Position numbers and translations under genes: made by a program. DNA of 64,000 bases, taken from contig JAITWK010000031.1 in the NCBI GenBank assembly GCA_031285295.1, positions 34,668 through 98,667 of the forward strand, written 5' to 3'. Position 1 is the stretch's first letter, and the number at the start of each line of letters is the position of its first letter. The notes under the pieces are model-generated. The model saw only the letters and a program-made list of their open reading frames with translations. It was not told where the DNA came from and searched no databases. Below are positions 42,060 through 51,977 of the stretch, one piece after another. Source of the stretch: Deltaproteobacteria bacterium. GTDB lineage: Bacteria; Desulfobacterota; Desulfovibrionia; Desulfovibrionales; Desulfovibrionaceae.

Positions 42060-45000
42060 TTAGCGTTTGTGCAGATGCTTGCGCAACTTGCGCAACATCT
42101 CGTCCAGATCGATGGGCTTGCCGATATGGTCGTTCATTCCGGCGGCCAGGCAGCGTTCGATATCCTCGCGGAACACGTTGGCGGTCATGGCCAGGATGGG
42201 TATGGTTTCCGCATCAAGGTCCAGCAGATTGCGTATGCGTCTGGTTGCTTCGTAGCCGTCCACTTCCGGCATATGAATATCCATGAGGATGAGATCATAG
42301 GCGGCAGGGTCGGCGCAGAACATGTCAAAGGCTTCCTGACCGTTTAACGCGCAGTCGATGCTTATGCCCGTTTCTTCCAGCAGGGTGATGACAATTTCGC
42401 TGTTAATCGGAATGTCCTCGGCCAGCAGAACTTTGTAGCCGCTGAAGCAACCGGGCGCATAAGCGGTGTTCTCCGCGCTATTGCCTGCGCCGGGAGTATT
42501 TTCGATCCCGGTCTGGTCAGGCCCCGCGCTCAACTGGTTTGGCTGTCCTGTTCTGGCTGCCTCCCTGACTTTGCTCAGACATTCGTTGATGCAGTTAACG
42601 ATAAGTGAGGAAAACAGCGGTTTGGGGAGAAATTTGTCCACCCCGGCCAGTGTGGCTTCGCCTTCTATTTCATTCCACTGGGTGGCGGAAATCATGATTA
42701 CCACCATGCTGCCGTCAATAAGCCTCTTGATGCGGCGGGTCAGCTCTATGCCATCCATACCCGGCATCTGCCAATCCACAAAAACCATGTCAAATACGCC
42801 GGGGCCTTCGCGGGTCAATAAGTTTTCCGCTTCAAAGCCATTGGCGGCCATGGCGCAGGAAAGGCCGGTGGTCTCCGCGAAATTTTCGAAGTATTCCAAA
42901 ACTTCCGGGGCATCGTCCACCACCAGCACGCGCAGTTTTTTCCAGTCAATATCCGGCTGTGTTTTATGACGCACGATCTGGCCCTTCTGAACCGCGACGG
43001 TGAAAGCGAAAACCGCGCCCTTGCCCAGTTCGGATTTCGCCCAGATTGTTCCGCCCATCATCTCCACGATGCTGCGCGAAATGGCCAGCCCCAGCCCGGT
43101 GCCGCCAAATTTGCGCGAAATGCTGCCATCGGCCTGCTCGAAAGAACGGAAAAGCTTGCGCTGGTTTTCGGGAGAAATGCCTATGCCGGTATCTGTAACT
43201 GAAATCAGCAGTTTGTGGAGTCCGTCCTCTTCGCCCAGCGATTTGGCCTCCAGAGTAATGGTTCCGTTTTCCGGCGTGAATTTTACCGCGTTGGAAAGCA
43301 GGTTGGCTATTACCTGGGCCAGGTGCTGCTCATCGGAAATGATGTAGTCGGGCACATTTTGGTCCGACTTGACGATGAGCGTGAGTTTTTTTTCATCAAT
43401 GCGGAAGTTGATGACGTTAACCACCCGCATGAGCATTTTTTCAAAATTGAATTCGGCGTTGGAAAGTTCAAACTTGTTGGCCTCAATTTTGGACATATCC
43501 AGAATATCGTTGATTACCCCCAAAAGGTGCTGAGAGGCGTTATCAATTTTGTCCAGGCAATATTCCTTCTTTTCCAGATCCCGCGAACTTTTGGCAATGC
43601 TGGTCATGCCGATAATGGCGTTCATGGGGGTGCGCATTTCGTGGCTCATGCGCGAAAGAAAATCGCCTTTGGCCCGGCTGGACTGCTCGGCCTTGTCACG
43701 CGCGTTGATCAACTCCTGTTCCAGTTGGCGCTGTACTGTAATGTCCGTGGCAATGATGCCGATGCCAACGCTTTTGTCTCTGGTTTCGGTCTTGAAGGCG
43801 GATACAGCCATGATGCTTTTTTGGCCGTTTTTACACAGCATGGGCAGCTCGCAATCGCTTGCCCCGGTATACATAACCCGTGGTAAAAGCTCACCGCGCA
43901 CCAGTCCGTAGGTCTGATCGTCAAAGATCATGGGCAGCCCGCCCGCCTCAAGTTCGGCGGCGCTGTATCCCAGGTGATTCAAAACGCCCTGGTTGAAGGA
44001 TTCAAATGCGCCGCTCTGGTTCACATAGGCGATGAATTGCGGTGAACTGTCAACCACGGCTGACATGCGCGACAGGCGATCTTCCATCTGGCCGCGTGTT
44101 ACCGCCACCGAAATGACGCCGCTGATCAGCAGGGTAAGCTGACGGTCGTCCCCGCTCCAGACTCTGGCTCGTTTGGTATGGCTGAAGGCCAGCATGCCCC
44201 AGATTTTGCCATTGGAATAAATGGGGGCGCTGATAAATGATTGCACTCCATTTTCGTGCGCGTTGGGATAGTTTTCAATATTATCGCCCGGCAGGCAGGT
44301 CAGGTAGGGGGCTTTCAGCGTTACAAAGGTGTCATACTCCTGTTGTCCGGGGCTGAAAGGCACGGGCGTCATCGGCGGTTGCTCTTCCGAGTTGTCGGTG
44401 CGCAGCCATTGAAAGCTCGGCAGCAATAACTGTTCTTTTTGATCCAGCGTGAACACGCCCACCCGGTCGCAATGCAGGTGCTCGCCGGACATCTGCAAGG
44501 CCTGGCTGATCAGGGTGCCGGTGCTTTCAGTGGAAATGAAGCTTTGAGAAATGGCTGCCAGCAGTTTCTGGCGTTCCAGGCGATCCTGAAGCACCTGCTC
44601 GGCCTGATGTATCTGGGTGATGTCGCTTGTGCACTGCAAATGCACCTGCCCCCGGCCCGGCCAGTCTATAAGTACGTTGGTGTTGCGGAACCAGCGTTTG
44701 GTCTGGTCATGGTAAGTACTGCGGACAATTACCTCACCAGGATTGCTCAGCAATTGTGTTTTGGGGCAGTAGAGACAACGCCCGTTGCCGTTTTTCATCA
44801 CCTGCCAGCATTTATTTCCAACAATTTCCCCGGTGACATTGTAATATTCCCGCGCATGACTGTTGACGAAAAGTATTTCATCCGTGATGGGATCGGTAAC
44901 GTAGACCTGTGAATCCAGGCCGTCCAGAATGTTGCGGAAAACATCCAGCGACATGCTGGATTGATCCAGACGGTCCAGCATGTCGTTGATGGAGGAACTG

Positions 45001-46325
45001 AGCATGGCGAATTCAAGGTTGGAGGAAAATTTATCAAGGTTCAGTCTGACCGCAGCCAGCCCGCTCCCACTGTCCTTTCCGCTCCAACGGCCCTCTCCAT
45101 GCGGGGCGTTTTGCCCGGCTGAGTCGTTCTGCCCGTCCGGGCCCACGTCCGGGTCGCCCCCGGTCTGACCGCTATGGACTTCATGCTGCGCGGCATCGGA
45201 GCCTGCGGCGGCAATACGGCGGCTCAGCTCTGCCATGGGGTAGGTCAGCGGGCGGGCTTCTATCGGCTCTTCAGGTGCGCTGATTTGCCGCGCATTGGGG
45301 CCTGTGGCGGCAATCTGGCGGCTCAACTCTTCAATGGGTTTGGCCAGACGCTGTATGGCAACCTTGTAAAGGATAATGCCAAAAGCGAGCATGGTTGCGA
45401 GCAGCAGGCCGAAAGCGGCTCTGATGGTCTGCTGCCCGTCATAAAAAATTATCCGCTCATCGGTCATGCGCAGGGTAATGAGGTTGCCGCTTATATCGAT
45501 CAGAAGCAGATCGCTGTGTACCGTGGCATCATCAAGAAAGTGAAAATTTGATGCTGAACCAAGCGCATGATCGGCATCGCGGATGATTTCAAAATCGTTA
45601 TCGGAATGAGTAAGCTCTTTAAAATATTGATCATTAAGTATGGTGCCCATGATCAACACTCCGCCGCTTGTTTTGTCTTTTTGGCCGGACATGATGGCGG
45701 AGGCGCTCATGCTGTACCATTGACCATTAAAAGAGATAATACCGGAGATCTGGGTGTAGGCCCCATCGTGGTCATCATCGCCAGCCGCAGGCTCATCTTC
45801 CGGCTTGGTTTCGGCTGCTTGTCCGAGGCTTGCTGGCTGCGCGGCCCGATCAATCCGGCTGGGAAACTGTTGCCGTAAACTGCCCGTCAAGCCCGAAATA
45901 TAATCGGAAAAACCGGGTGGCGCGGGCAGTTTGCGGTTGTTCGTATAATCATAAAAATCGATATAGACGTCGTCACCGGCAATATTTTTATAAATAACGA
46001 AATTTTGGCGAAAGCTTTCCAATATGGATGCTCCCGGCCAATTTTTTTTAATATATTCCGGGTTTTGGCCGGTAACGAATTCGTAACTTTCAGACCATAT
46101 GGCCGTATCTTTGGTCAGCAGGGCCGTATCCAGCTGGGCTGCGGCAAGAAGCCCGTTCACCATGCCCAGTTGCTGGGTAAGGTACTTGTTTTCTGACTCC
46201 AGCAACAATTTGGGCATGGTATTGAAAAAGATGGTCAGCAGCACTGCTGTGACCAAGGTAAGCAACATCATTAACAATAATGAAATTACCGTGCGCAAAG
46301 AGGCGGGATCGGCTTTTTCAGACAT
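42060..46325 (-). CDS. Large membrane hybrid histidine kinase (CHASE4-PAS-GAF-PAS-HisKA-HATPase-REC-REC)
   Basis: A 1421-residue kinase from the ATG at 46325, preceded by GGAG. The order is: a membrane helix; a CHASE4-like periplasmic domain with [19 protein letters not shown]; a second helix ([19 protein letters not shown]); then a PAS domain with [20 protein letters not shown]. Next come a GAF-like domain ([20 protein letters not shown]), another PAS and HisKA with [18 protein letters not shown]. The ATPase domain ([25 protein letters not shown]) is followed by two receivers ([12 protein letters not shown] and [13 protein letters not shown]). A linker repeats the ELSR-IAA motif twice, flanked by low-complexity Ser/Gly sequence. 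Output is unknown. The stop codon directly follows a palindromic repeat. Confidence 0.92.
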   Translation of the reverse strand: MSEKADPASLRTVISLLLMMLLTLVTAVLLTIFFNTMPKLLLESENKYLTQQLGMVNGLLAAAQLDTALLTKDTAIWSESYEFVTGQNPEYIKKNWPGASILESFRQNFVIYKNIAGDDVYIDFYDYTNNRKLPAPPGFSDYISGLTGSLRQQFPSRIDRAAQPASLGQAAETKPEDEPAAGDDDHDGAYTQISGIISFNGQWYSMSASAIMSGQKDKTSGGVLIMGTILNDQYFKELTHSDNDFEIIRDADHALGSASNFHFLDDATVHSDLLLIDISGNLITLRMTDERIIFYDGQQTIRAAFGLLLATMLAFGIILYKVAIQRLAKPIEELSRQIAATGPNARQISAPEEPIEARPLTYPMAELSRRIAAAGSDAAQHEVHSGQTGGDPDVGPDGQNDSAGQNAPHGEGRWSGKDSGSGLAAVRLNLDKFSSNLEFAMLSSSINDMLDRLDQSSMSLDVFRNILDGLDSQVYVTDPITDEILFVNSHAREYYNVTGEIVGNKCWQVMKNGNGRCLYCPKTQLLSNPGEVIVRSTYHDQTKRWFRNTNVLIDWPGRGQVHLQCTSDITQIHQAEQVLQDRLERQKLLAAISQSFISTESTGTLISQALQMSGEHLHCDRVGVFTLDQKEQLLLPSFQWLRTDNSEEQPPMTPVPFSPGQQEYDTFVTLKAPYLTCLPGDNIENYPNAHENGVQSFISAPIYSNGKIWGMLAFSHTKRARVWSGDDRQLTLLISGVISVAVTRGQMEDRLSRMSAVVDSSPQFIAYVNQSGAFESFNQGVLNHLGYSAAELEAGGLPMIFDDQTYGLVRGELLPRVMYTGASDCELPMLCKNGQKSIMAVSAFKTETRDKSVGIGIIATDITVQRQLEQELINARDKAEQSSRAKGDFLSRMSHEMRTPMNAIIGMTSIAKSSRDLEKKEYCLDKIDNASQHLLGVINDILDMSKIEANKFELSNAEFNFEKMLMRVVNVINFRIDEKKLTLIVKSDQNVPDYIISDEQHLAQVIANLLSNAVKFTPENGTITLEAKSLGEEDGLHKLLISVTDTGIGISPENQRKLFRSFEQADGSISRKFGGTGLGLAISRSIVEMMGGTIWAKSELGKGAVFAFTVAVQKGQIVRHKTQPDIDWKKLRVLVVDDAPEVLEYFENFAETTGLSCAMAANGFEAENLLTREGPGVFDMVFVDWQMPGMDGIELTRRIKRLIDGSMVVIMISATQWNEIEGEATLAGVDKFLPKPLFSSLIVNCINECLSKVREAARTGQPNQLSAGPDQTGIENTPGAGNSAENTAYAPGCFSGYKVLLAEDIPINSEIVITLLEETGISIDCALNGQEAFDMFCADPAAYDLILMDIHMPEVDGYEATRRIRNLLDLDAETIPILAMTANVFREDIERCLAAGMNDHIGKPIDLDEMLRKLRKHLHKR

Positions 46326-46582
46326 GGAAGCTCCACGATGAAATTGGCTCGCAAACGCGGCTGATAAATAGTACCTACAAACTATTATATTTGATAGCCG
46401 TGTCAAGAGCGCGTTACATTTTAGGGCATTTTAGATCCAAAAATGTACCTGCTTTGACAATAAAAGCCATTTATAAAATTCTTGCTTTTTGGGTGAAATG
46501 TGCGATTTAGCACAGATAGGCATGATTAAGTTTTTGCAAGAGCAGGCACTGCCAACTTGAGACCAATGATGGGGAGCCGCTA

Positions 46583-47842
46583 ATGAATCAGGATAGACAA
46601 AACCGGAAAAAAGCCGGATCTGCTGCGGGACAGGCTTCAGGGCAAGCCCCGGAGCCATCTTTGGAAACGGCGCAACTACCGGAAAAGGCCCAGGCACAGG
46701 CTTCTGACGAGCAGCGCCTGCGCAATCTGGCCGCCAACCTGCTTTTCGGCCTGGCTCTGGTGGATGGAGACTTGCGCCTTTTACGATCCAACCGGAAGTT
46801 TCATTCTTTTTTTCCGATTCATAAGCCCGGACTTCAGCTTTGTGATGTCTTGCAAAGGGAATGCGCCGGCCGTCCGGGCCTTGACCCGGAAAATTACGCT
46901 CAGGGGGGCTGCCTGAATTGCCCGGCCACGCGTTGTTTGCAGGAAGGGCAGAACTTTGAGCGCGAGTTTGTGCGCCAGACGCCCGGCGGTCAGGAGCAGC
47001 ATTTTCGCTTTGTCTGTTATCCGGCATCCGGCCCCGCATCAGGGCTTGCTCTGGTGCTGGTGGAGGATGTTACCCGCAAGCGTTTGCTGGAGAAAAAACT
47101 TTTACGCGCCCAGCGCCTGGAGGCCATGAGCAGTCTGGCCGGGGGCATAGCGCATGAAATAAATCAGCCGCTTTCAGCTTTGAATCTTTACGCCAGTGGC
47201 CTGCAAATTCTGCTGGACAAGCCGGAGCTGCCGCCCGCTCAGGTGTTGCGCGAACGGGTTGGCCTCATCTTGGATCAGGCGCGTAAAATCAGCGAGATAA
47301 CGCGGCACATGCGTGCCATGGGTACGCAAAGCGCCGCTGCTTCCGATCAGGTTGATGTGCGCGAAGCCCTGGACGCGGCCCTGCAACCCTTGCAGGACAA
47401 ACTGCGCGCGGCGGATATCAGGCTGGAACTGCGCTCGGCAATGGATGCGGCGGGGCGGGTGCTGCCGCTGCCTCCGGTAAAGGCCATTGCCGTGCAGCTT
47501 AACCAGGTTTTTACCAACCTGATCAACAACGCCATGCAGGCCATTATCGGGGGGCGCGACGGCAAGGATAAAAAGCCGGGTCTTATTCGCATCAGCGCCC
47601 GGGCCGAAGGCGATCGGGTTTTGCTGGAGTTGGCCGACAACGGGCCGGGTATGCCGCCAGGCCTGGAGCGTCGCGTTTTTGATCCTTTCTTCAGTACCAA
47701 GGGGCCGGACGATGGCCTTGGGCTGGGGCTTTCGGTCACACATGCTTTCGTCAGTTCCTGGGGCGGCGAAATACAGGCGCAGGGCAAGCATCCGGAATTG
47801 GGCGGTGCTATGTTCAGCCTTATTTTACGTGTCGCGGAGTAG
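46583..47842 (+). CDS. NtrB-like sensor histidine kinase
   Basis: A 419-residue soluble kinase. After a 45-residue Gln/Ala-rich start comes a PAS domain (LLFGLALVDGDLRLLRSNRK) carrying GGCLNCPATRCLQEG, a CxxCP-type motif that may sense redox or bind a cluster. The H-box is GGIAHEINQPLSAL with His191. ATPase motifs LINNAMQAI, DNGPGMPPG and GLGLGLSVTHAF follow. It belongs to the HPK4/NtrB type that phosphorylates sigma54 activators, consistent with the response-regulator gene 51 bases downstream. Its stop codon lies in a partial palindromic-repeat match (GAGTAGCG, then TTGCCGTGATAC). Confidence 0.93.
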   Translation: MNQDRQNRKKAGSAAGQASGQAPEPSLETAQLPEKAQAQASDEQRLRNLAANLLFGLALVDGDLRLLRSNRKFHSFFPIHKPGLQLCDVLQRECAGRPGLDPENYAQGGCLNCPATRCLQEGQNFEREFVRQTPGGQEQHFRFVCYPASGPASGLALVLVEDVTRKRLLEKKLLRAQRLEAMSSLAGGIAHEINQPLSALNLYASGLQILLDKPELPPAQVLRERVGLILDQARKISEITRHMRAMGTQSAAASDQVDVREALDAALQPLQDKLRAADIRLELRSAMDAAGRVLPLPPVKAIAVQLNQVFTNLINNAMQAIIGGRDGKDKKPGLIRISARAEGDRVLLELADNGPGMPPGLERRVFDPFFSTKGPDDGLGLGLSVTHAFVSSWGGEIQAQGKHPELGGAMFSLILRVAE

Positions 47843-47893
47843 CGTTTTAGGTTGCCGTGATACGGTGTCAAACATTTATGAGGAATGATTAGC

Positions 47894-49519
47894 ATGCGCA
47901 TACTTGTAGTGGATGACAACAAAGACAGCCTGCACAGCCTGAGTCTGGTTCTGCGCGATTTGGGGCATGAAACCGTGGCGACCCAGGACCCGCGGGTGGC
48001 TTTGGAAGAAGCCCGGAAAAATTTCTATCCGCTGATTATCAGCGATATTCGTATGCAGGGCATGAGCGGCCTGGATTTGCTTAATCAGCTCAAGAACGGC
48101 GACCCGCCGGTGGAAAGCGATGTGCTGCTGATTACCGGCTACGCCGATATGGAAACAGCGGTGCAGGCCCTGCGCGGCGGCGCGTATGATTACCTTAACA
48201 AGCCCATTAACGCGGCTGAACTTTCGGTGGTTGTTGAACGCTGCGCCGAGCATCAAAAACTGATGCTGGAAAACATCACACTCAAGGATAATCTGGACAA
48301 AGCCGAGGAAGCCAGCAGCGAACTGCGCGACAGTCTGGCGGCGGCCCGTGAACAGCTTCGCGAGGTTTTTGGCGTTGGTGAGGTGGTGGCCGACTCGCCC
48401 CAGATGCGCTCGTTGATGGATCAGGCCATGATTTTTCACAACAGCCCGGCCACTCCGGTGCTGATCGAGGGCGAAACCGGTACGGGTAAGGAAATTTTGG
48501 CCCGGCTCATTCATTATGGTCAGAACTGCTCGGATCATTTTGGGAAGTCCGGGGCGGATGCGCCCTTTGTGGCTCTGAACTGCTCGGCCATTCCGCATGA
48601 GCTTTTTGGCAGTGAGCTTTTTGGGCACGAGCCGGGTGCTTTTACCGGCAGCCGGGCCGAAGGCGCAGCGGGCAAGCTGGAGATGGCCGGTTCCGGAACC
48701 CTGTTTCTGGATGAAATTTCTGAAATGCCCTGGGATATGCAGCCGAAGCTGCTGCGGGTGCTGGAAGATCGCAGCTTTTACCGCCTGGGCGGCAAGCGCG
48801 AGCGCAAGTTCAAGGCCCGTGTCGTCTGTGCCGGTAACCGCAGTCTGGAAGAAATGGTGCGTGCGGGACAGTTCCGGCGCGACCTTTACCATCGTTTGAG
48901 CGTGGGTTATCTTTATATTCCGCCCCTGCGGGAGCGGGGGAGCGAACTTGAAGCACTGGCCGCCTTATTCCTGATGCGCGAGTCCAGGCTGAAAAAAAAG
49001 AATTTCAGCGGCATCAGCCGTGAGGCTCTGGAAATGATGCGCGCCTACCCCTGGCTGGGCAACGTGCGCGAATTGCGCAACGCCGTGGAACGGGCCGTGC
49101 TGCTTAACGATGGCGGCGCGGACGGTTTGCTGAGGCCGGAACATCTGGCCTTTATCAGTGACCGTCCGCCTGACGCCGCGCCGCGCAGGCGGGCGACTGA
49201 TCGGCTGCCCGGCCAGCCGTCCGATCAACTGTTCGGTCAGCCGTCCACCCAGCCGTCAGGGCATCCGCTGGGTCAGTCGTCCGGCCAGTTGCCGGACCAG
49301 ACGCCGGGACAGCCTTTGGGACTGCTGACGGATCCGGTGTCCGGGTATCCCCTTTCTGAAGATTTGCAACTGCCGGAACAGGCTTTTGATTTGGAAGAAC
49401 TTTACGATGTCATTGTGCGCAAAGCTGTGGAAAAATTTAATGGGAATAAGAGCAAAGCAGCGGAGTATTTAAATATTTCAAGATTCTCGCTGCATAGACG
49501 TTTAAAAAAAGAAGAATAA
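47894..49519 (+). CDS. Sigma54-dependent response regulator (NtrC type)
   Basis: A 541-residue activator: receiver (Asp51 in IISDIRMQGMSG), AAA+ domain with Walker A GETGTGKE (193-200), Walker B GTLFLDEI and a C-terminal Fis helix-turn-helix (KSKAAEYLNISRFSLHRRLK). The sigma54-contacting loop reads GAFTGS (248-253) instead of GAFTGA. Between AAA+ and DNA-binding domains lies a Pro/Gln/Ser low-complexity linker with repeated GQPS-like units. The ATG at 47894 has GAGGA at proper spacing; an ATG three codons upstream is too close to it. It is probably activated by the upstream kinase. Its targets could include the sigma54 promoter at 17733, but this is speculation. Confidence 0.92.
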   Translation: MRILVVDDNKDSLHSLSLVLRDLGHETVATQDPRVALEEARKNFYPLIISDIRMQGMSGLDLLNQLKNGDPPVESDVLLITGYADMETAVQALRGGAYDYLNKPINAAELSVVVERCAEHQKLMLENITLKDNLDKAEEASSELRDSLAAAREQLREVFGVGEVVADSPQMRSLMDQAMIFHNSPATPVLIEGETGTGKEILARLIHYGQNCSDHFGKSGADAPFVALNCSAIPHELFGSELFGHEPGAFTGSRAEGAAGKLEMAGSGTLFLDEISEMPWDMQPKLLRVLEDRSFYRLGGKRERKFKARVVCAGNRSLEEMVRAGQFRRDLYHRLSVGYLYIPPLRERGSELEALAALFLMRESRLKKKNFSGISREALEMMRAYPWLGNVRELRNAVERAVLLNDGGADGLLRPEHLAFISDRPPDAAPRRRATDRLPGQPSDQLFGQPSTQPSGHPLGQSSGQLPDQTPGQPLGLLTDPVSGYPLSEDLQLPEQAFDLEELYDVIVRKAVEKFNGNKSKAAEYLNISRFSLHRRLKKEE

Positions 49520-49572
49520 CTTCCAATTTTAAATCCGTATAATTTTAGAAATGAAATAAGGAGTTCCTTTGA

Positions 49573-50523
49573 ATGGTAATGATTAAGGCGGCGGTACACG
49601 GTTTCGGCAATATTGGGCGGCACGTTCTGGATTGCCTGGGCACAGCCGATGATTTTGAATGCCTGGGCGTGGTGCGCCGGGCCGCTTCGCTGGGCAAGGA
49701 CAAGTCTGATCTTCAGGGCAATGCCGAGTTCTCCTCTATAGAGGAACTGGCCGCCAAAAACGGCAGGCCGGATGTGGTCATCCTTTGCGGCCCTTCCCGC
49801 CTGATGCCGGACGAAGCCAGCGTTTATCTGAATAAGGGATACAATACGGTGGACAGCTTCGATATTCATGGCGAAATTCCCGCTCTGGTGCGGAATTTGG
49901 ACGAAGCGGCCCGCAAGGCGGGCCGGGCCTGCATTACCGCCGCCGGTTGGGACCCTGGCACGGATTCGCTGTTCCGCGCCATTTTTGAGGCCATGGCACC
50001 AGTTGGAACCACCTTTACCAACTTCGGGCGCGGCCGTTCCATGGGGCATTCCGTGGCTGCCCGCGCCATACCCGGCGTGGCTGACGCCATTGCCATCACC
50101 ATACCCATTGGCGGCGGGCGTCATTCCCGGCTGGTCTATGTTCTGCCGGAGGCTGCCGAAGCGTCCGCCTCCGTCGATTCCGCCAACCGTTTTGCGGCAA
50201 TAAAACAGGCCTTGGCCGCTGATCCTTATTTTGCCTCCGATCCTCTGGAGGTGCGCGAAGTTGGCAGCGAACGGGAATTGGCCCAGGTTGCCGACAATTC
50301 GCACGGTGTACTTATGGAACGCATCGGCGCTTCCGGCACGGCTTCAAATCAGCGTCTGGCCTTTGACATGCGCATAGACAACCCGGCCCTGACGGCTCAG
50401 GTGCTGGTCTCCAGCGCCCGCGCCGTACTGCGGTTGCAGCCGGGCTGCCATACCCTGATTGACGTGCCGCCGGTCTTTATGCTGCCGGGTGATCGTTATG
50501 ATAATATTGCGCGGCTAGTGTAA
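49573..50523 (+). CDS. ddh: meso-Diaminopimelate D-dehydrogenase
   Basis: A 316-residue NADPH enzyme that aminates tetrahydrodipicolinate directly to meso-diaminopimelate, a one-step lysine and peptidoglycan route. The N-terminal Rossmann fold is AAVHGFGNIGRHVLDCL. The substrate-binding signature is AAGWDPGTDSLFRAIFEA, then GRGRSMGHSVAARA, and the C-terminal part has VLVSSARAVLRLQPGCHTL and the DVPPVFMLPGD ending. AAGGAG lies upstream of the ATG. It is monocistronic, convergent with the exporter gene, with a double-hairpin repeat between. Confidence 0.93.
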   Translation: MVMIKAAVHGFGNIGRHVLDCLGTADDFECLGVVRRAASLGKDKSDLQGNAEFSSIEELAAKNGRPDVVILCGPSRLMPDEASVYLNKGYNTVDSFDIHGEIPALVRNLDEAARKAGRACITAAGWDPGTDSLFRAIFEAMAPVGTTFTNFGRGRSMGHSVAARAIPGVADAIAITIPIGGGRHSRLVYVLPEAAEASASVDSANRFAAIKQALAADPYFASDPLEVREVGSERELAQVADNSHGVLMERIGASGTASNQRLAFDMRIDNPALTAQVLVSSARAVLRLQPGCHTLIDVPPVFMLPGDRYDNIARLV

Positions 50524-50542
50524 ATTAATCGCTAATGGGGGT

Positions 50543-50595
50543 GCAGGGGATTCAATCCCCTGCCGGAGGGGCTTGGGGAGGCGGAGCCTCACCAG
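50543..50595. repeat. GC-rich double-hairpin repeat between convergent genes (copy 2)
   Basis: GCAGGGGAT-TCA-ATCCCCTGC followed by GAGGC-GGA-GCCTC, then CACCAGAAAAA. Same arrangement and location type as the copy at 10235. It may stop transcription in both directions. Confidence 0.7.
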
Positions 50596-50604
50596 AAAAA
50601 TTAT

Positions 50605-51423
50605 TTATAATATGGGAGCAAGTAGCATCCAGCCCATGCGCACGGCGATAAGCAGCAGCAGCCCGGCAAAGAGTTTGCGCAAAATCCCTACGGGCAGACG
50701 GTGCGAAATGGCGCTGCCTATGGGAGCGGTACAAAAGCTTGCCACCGCTATGCCCAAAAAGGCAGGCAGATAGACGTAGCCAAGGCAGTAGGGCGGCAGG
50801 CCCGGCTGGTTCCAGCCGATAATCAGGTACATCACGGCCCCGGTCAGGGCTATGGGCAGCCCGATGGCGGAGGATGTACCTACCACTTTATGCATGGGGG
50901 TGTTGCACCAAAGCAGGAAGGGCGTGACCAGGGTACCGCCGCCGATGCCGACCAGACTGGAAACAAAGCCGATTACGCCGCCAGCGCCCAGGAGTCCGCC
51001 GCGTCCGGGCAGGGTACGGCAGTTCATGGTGTGGCTTACGCGCAGCAGTTTGTAGCTGATATATAGCAGGTAGCAGACAAAGAAGCCCTGCAAATAGGCG
51101 CTGCGCAAGTTGGCGGCCAAAAAAGCTCCCAGAACAACGCCGCCTACCATGCCGGGGCTGAGTGCCCGCACGATAGGCCAGATGACCGCGCCGCGCCGGT
51201 TGTGCGCCAGGGCGCTGGAGATGGAGGTAATAACGATTGTGGCGAAAGAGGTGCCAAGCGCCAGATGCATGATCTGTTCTTCGCCAGTGGTGATTACTCC
51301 CGTTTGATGCAGGGTGAACACCAGTATGGGCACCACAATCACTCCGCCGCCTATGCCCAGCAGTCCGGCAATGATTCCGGACAGCGCCCCCAGCGGCAGG
51401 TATAACAAGATCATGCTTAACAT
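50605..51423 (-). CDS. TauE/SafE family anion exporter
   Basis: A 272-residue membrane protein with about eight helices in two repeated halves. Each half begins with the family pattern: GIIAGLLGIGGGVIVVPIL and GFVSSLVGIGGGTLVTPFL. The TauE/SafE (TSUP) family exports sulfite, sulfoacetate or related organosulfonates, which would suit a sulfur-metabolising host, but the substrate is not shown by the sequence. The ATG is weakly supported by GGA. It is convergent with ddh. Confidence 0.92.
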   Translation of the reverse strand: MLSMILLYLPLGALSGIIAGLLGIGGGVIVVPILVFTLHQTGVITTGEEQIMHLALGTSFATIVITSISSALAHNRRGAVIWPIVRALSPGMVGGVVLGAFLAANLRSAYLQGFFVCYLLYISYKLLRVSHTMNCRTLPGRGGLLGAGGVIGFVSSLVGIGGGTLVTPFLLWCNTPMHKVVGTSSAIGLPIALTGAVMYLIIGWNQPGLPPYCLGYVYLPAFLGIAVASFCTAPIGSAISHRLPVGILRKLFAGLLLLIAVRMGWMLLAPIL

Positions 51424-51433
51424 TATTTTTTCC

Positions 51434-51467
51434 GGTAGAGGCTCATTTTGCCGTGATACTGCGTCAG
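51434..51467. repeat. Half copy of the dispersed palindromic repeat
   Basis: GGTAGAGGCTCATTTTGCC then GTGATACTGCGTCAG matches one arm of the family closely. The other half is absent. It lies just upstream of the exporter gene start. Confidence 0.65.
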
Positions 51468-51600
51468 AATTTCGTGACGAGACGGTTTAAATATTTTGTG
51501 TTGCGGATAGTCGCTTATTATTTGAATTTTTCAAAGTCAAAATATTCTCAATTTGATGGCAAAAAAATGGAAGAAACTGATAACTTTTTTTGGGTAACGC

Positions 51601-51885
51601 ATGGAAAAGCTGACGGAAGATGAATTTGCAACGGAGCTGGCCCGGTTGCGACTGGATATTGATTTGCTGGACGGGCAACTGCTGGCTCTGCTTAACGAGC
51701 GGGCCAAAGTGAGCCTGGCCGTAGGACGCCTGAAAAAGCGGCAGGGGCAGGCGGTTGCCGACCCGGAACGTGAGCGCCGACTGCTGGAAGCTTTGCTGGC
51801 CAAAAATTCCGGGCCGCTTTCAGTGCGGCAGGTGGAGAGCATTTATCAGGTGTTGTTTGCTGTATCCAAGGAATTACAGGTCTGA
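51601..51885 (+). CDS. Chorismate mutase, AroQ type
   Basis: A 94-residue all-helical AroQ chorismate mutase that converts chorismate to prephenate. The typical pattern ARLRLDIDLLDGQLLALLNE, then RAKVSLAVGRLKK and DPERERRLLEAL, is present, with the ending VESIYQVLFAVSKELQV. In many relatives this domain is fused to prephenate dehydratase; here it stops alone after the domain. The gene precedes aroA by 92 bases on the same strand, fitting an aromatic amino acid operon. The start codon has only a weak ribosome site (GGGT). Confidence 0.92.
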   Translation: MEKLTEDEFATELARLRLDIDLLDGQLLALLNERAKVSLAVGRLKKRQGQAVADPERERRLLEALLAKNSGPLSVRQVESIYQVLFAVSKELQV

Positions 51886-51977
51886 TATTTTTTCTGTCGA
51901 GGGGATCTGGTGATAATCGTTCACCCAGGCGGAATTTGGAACGGCAGTCGCAAAAAAATGTTTGAAGGAGAAGCGCG

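Noticed and set aside
46454..46479. TTGACA...TAAAAT promoter upstream of the NtrB-like kinase gene
   Set aside because: The spacing is only 14 bases, too short for a functional sigma70 promoter.
49195..49320. Repeated CAGCCGTC-type words
   Set aside because: They encode the Pro/Gln/Ser linker of the sigma54 activator and are not an independent DNA repeat array.
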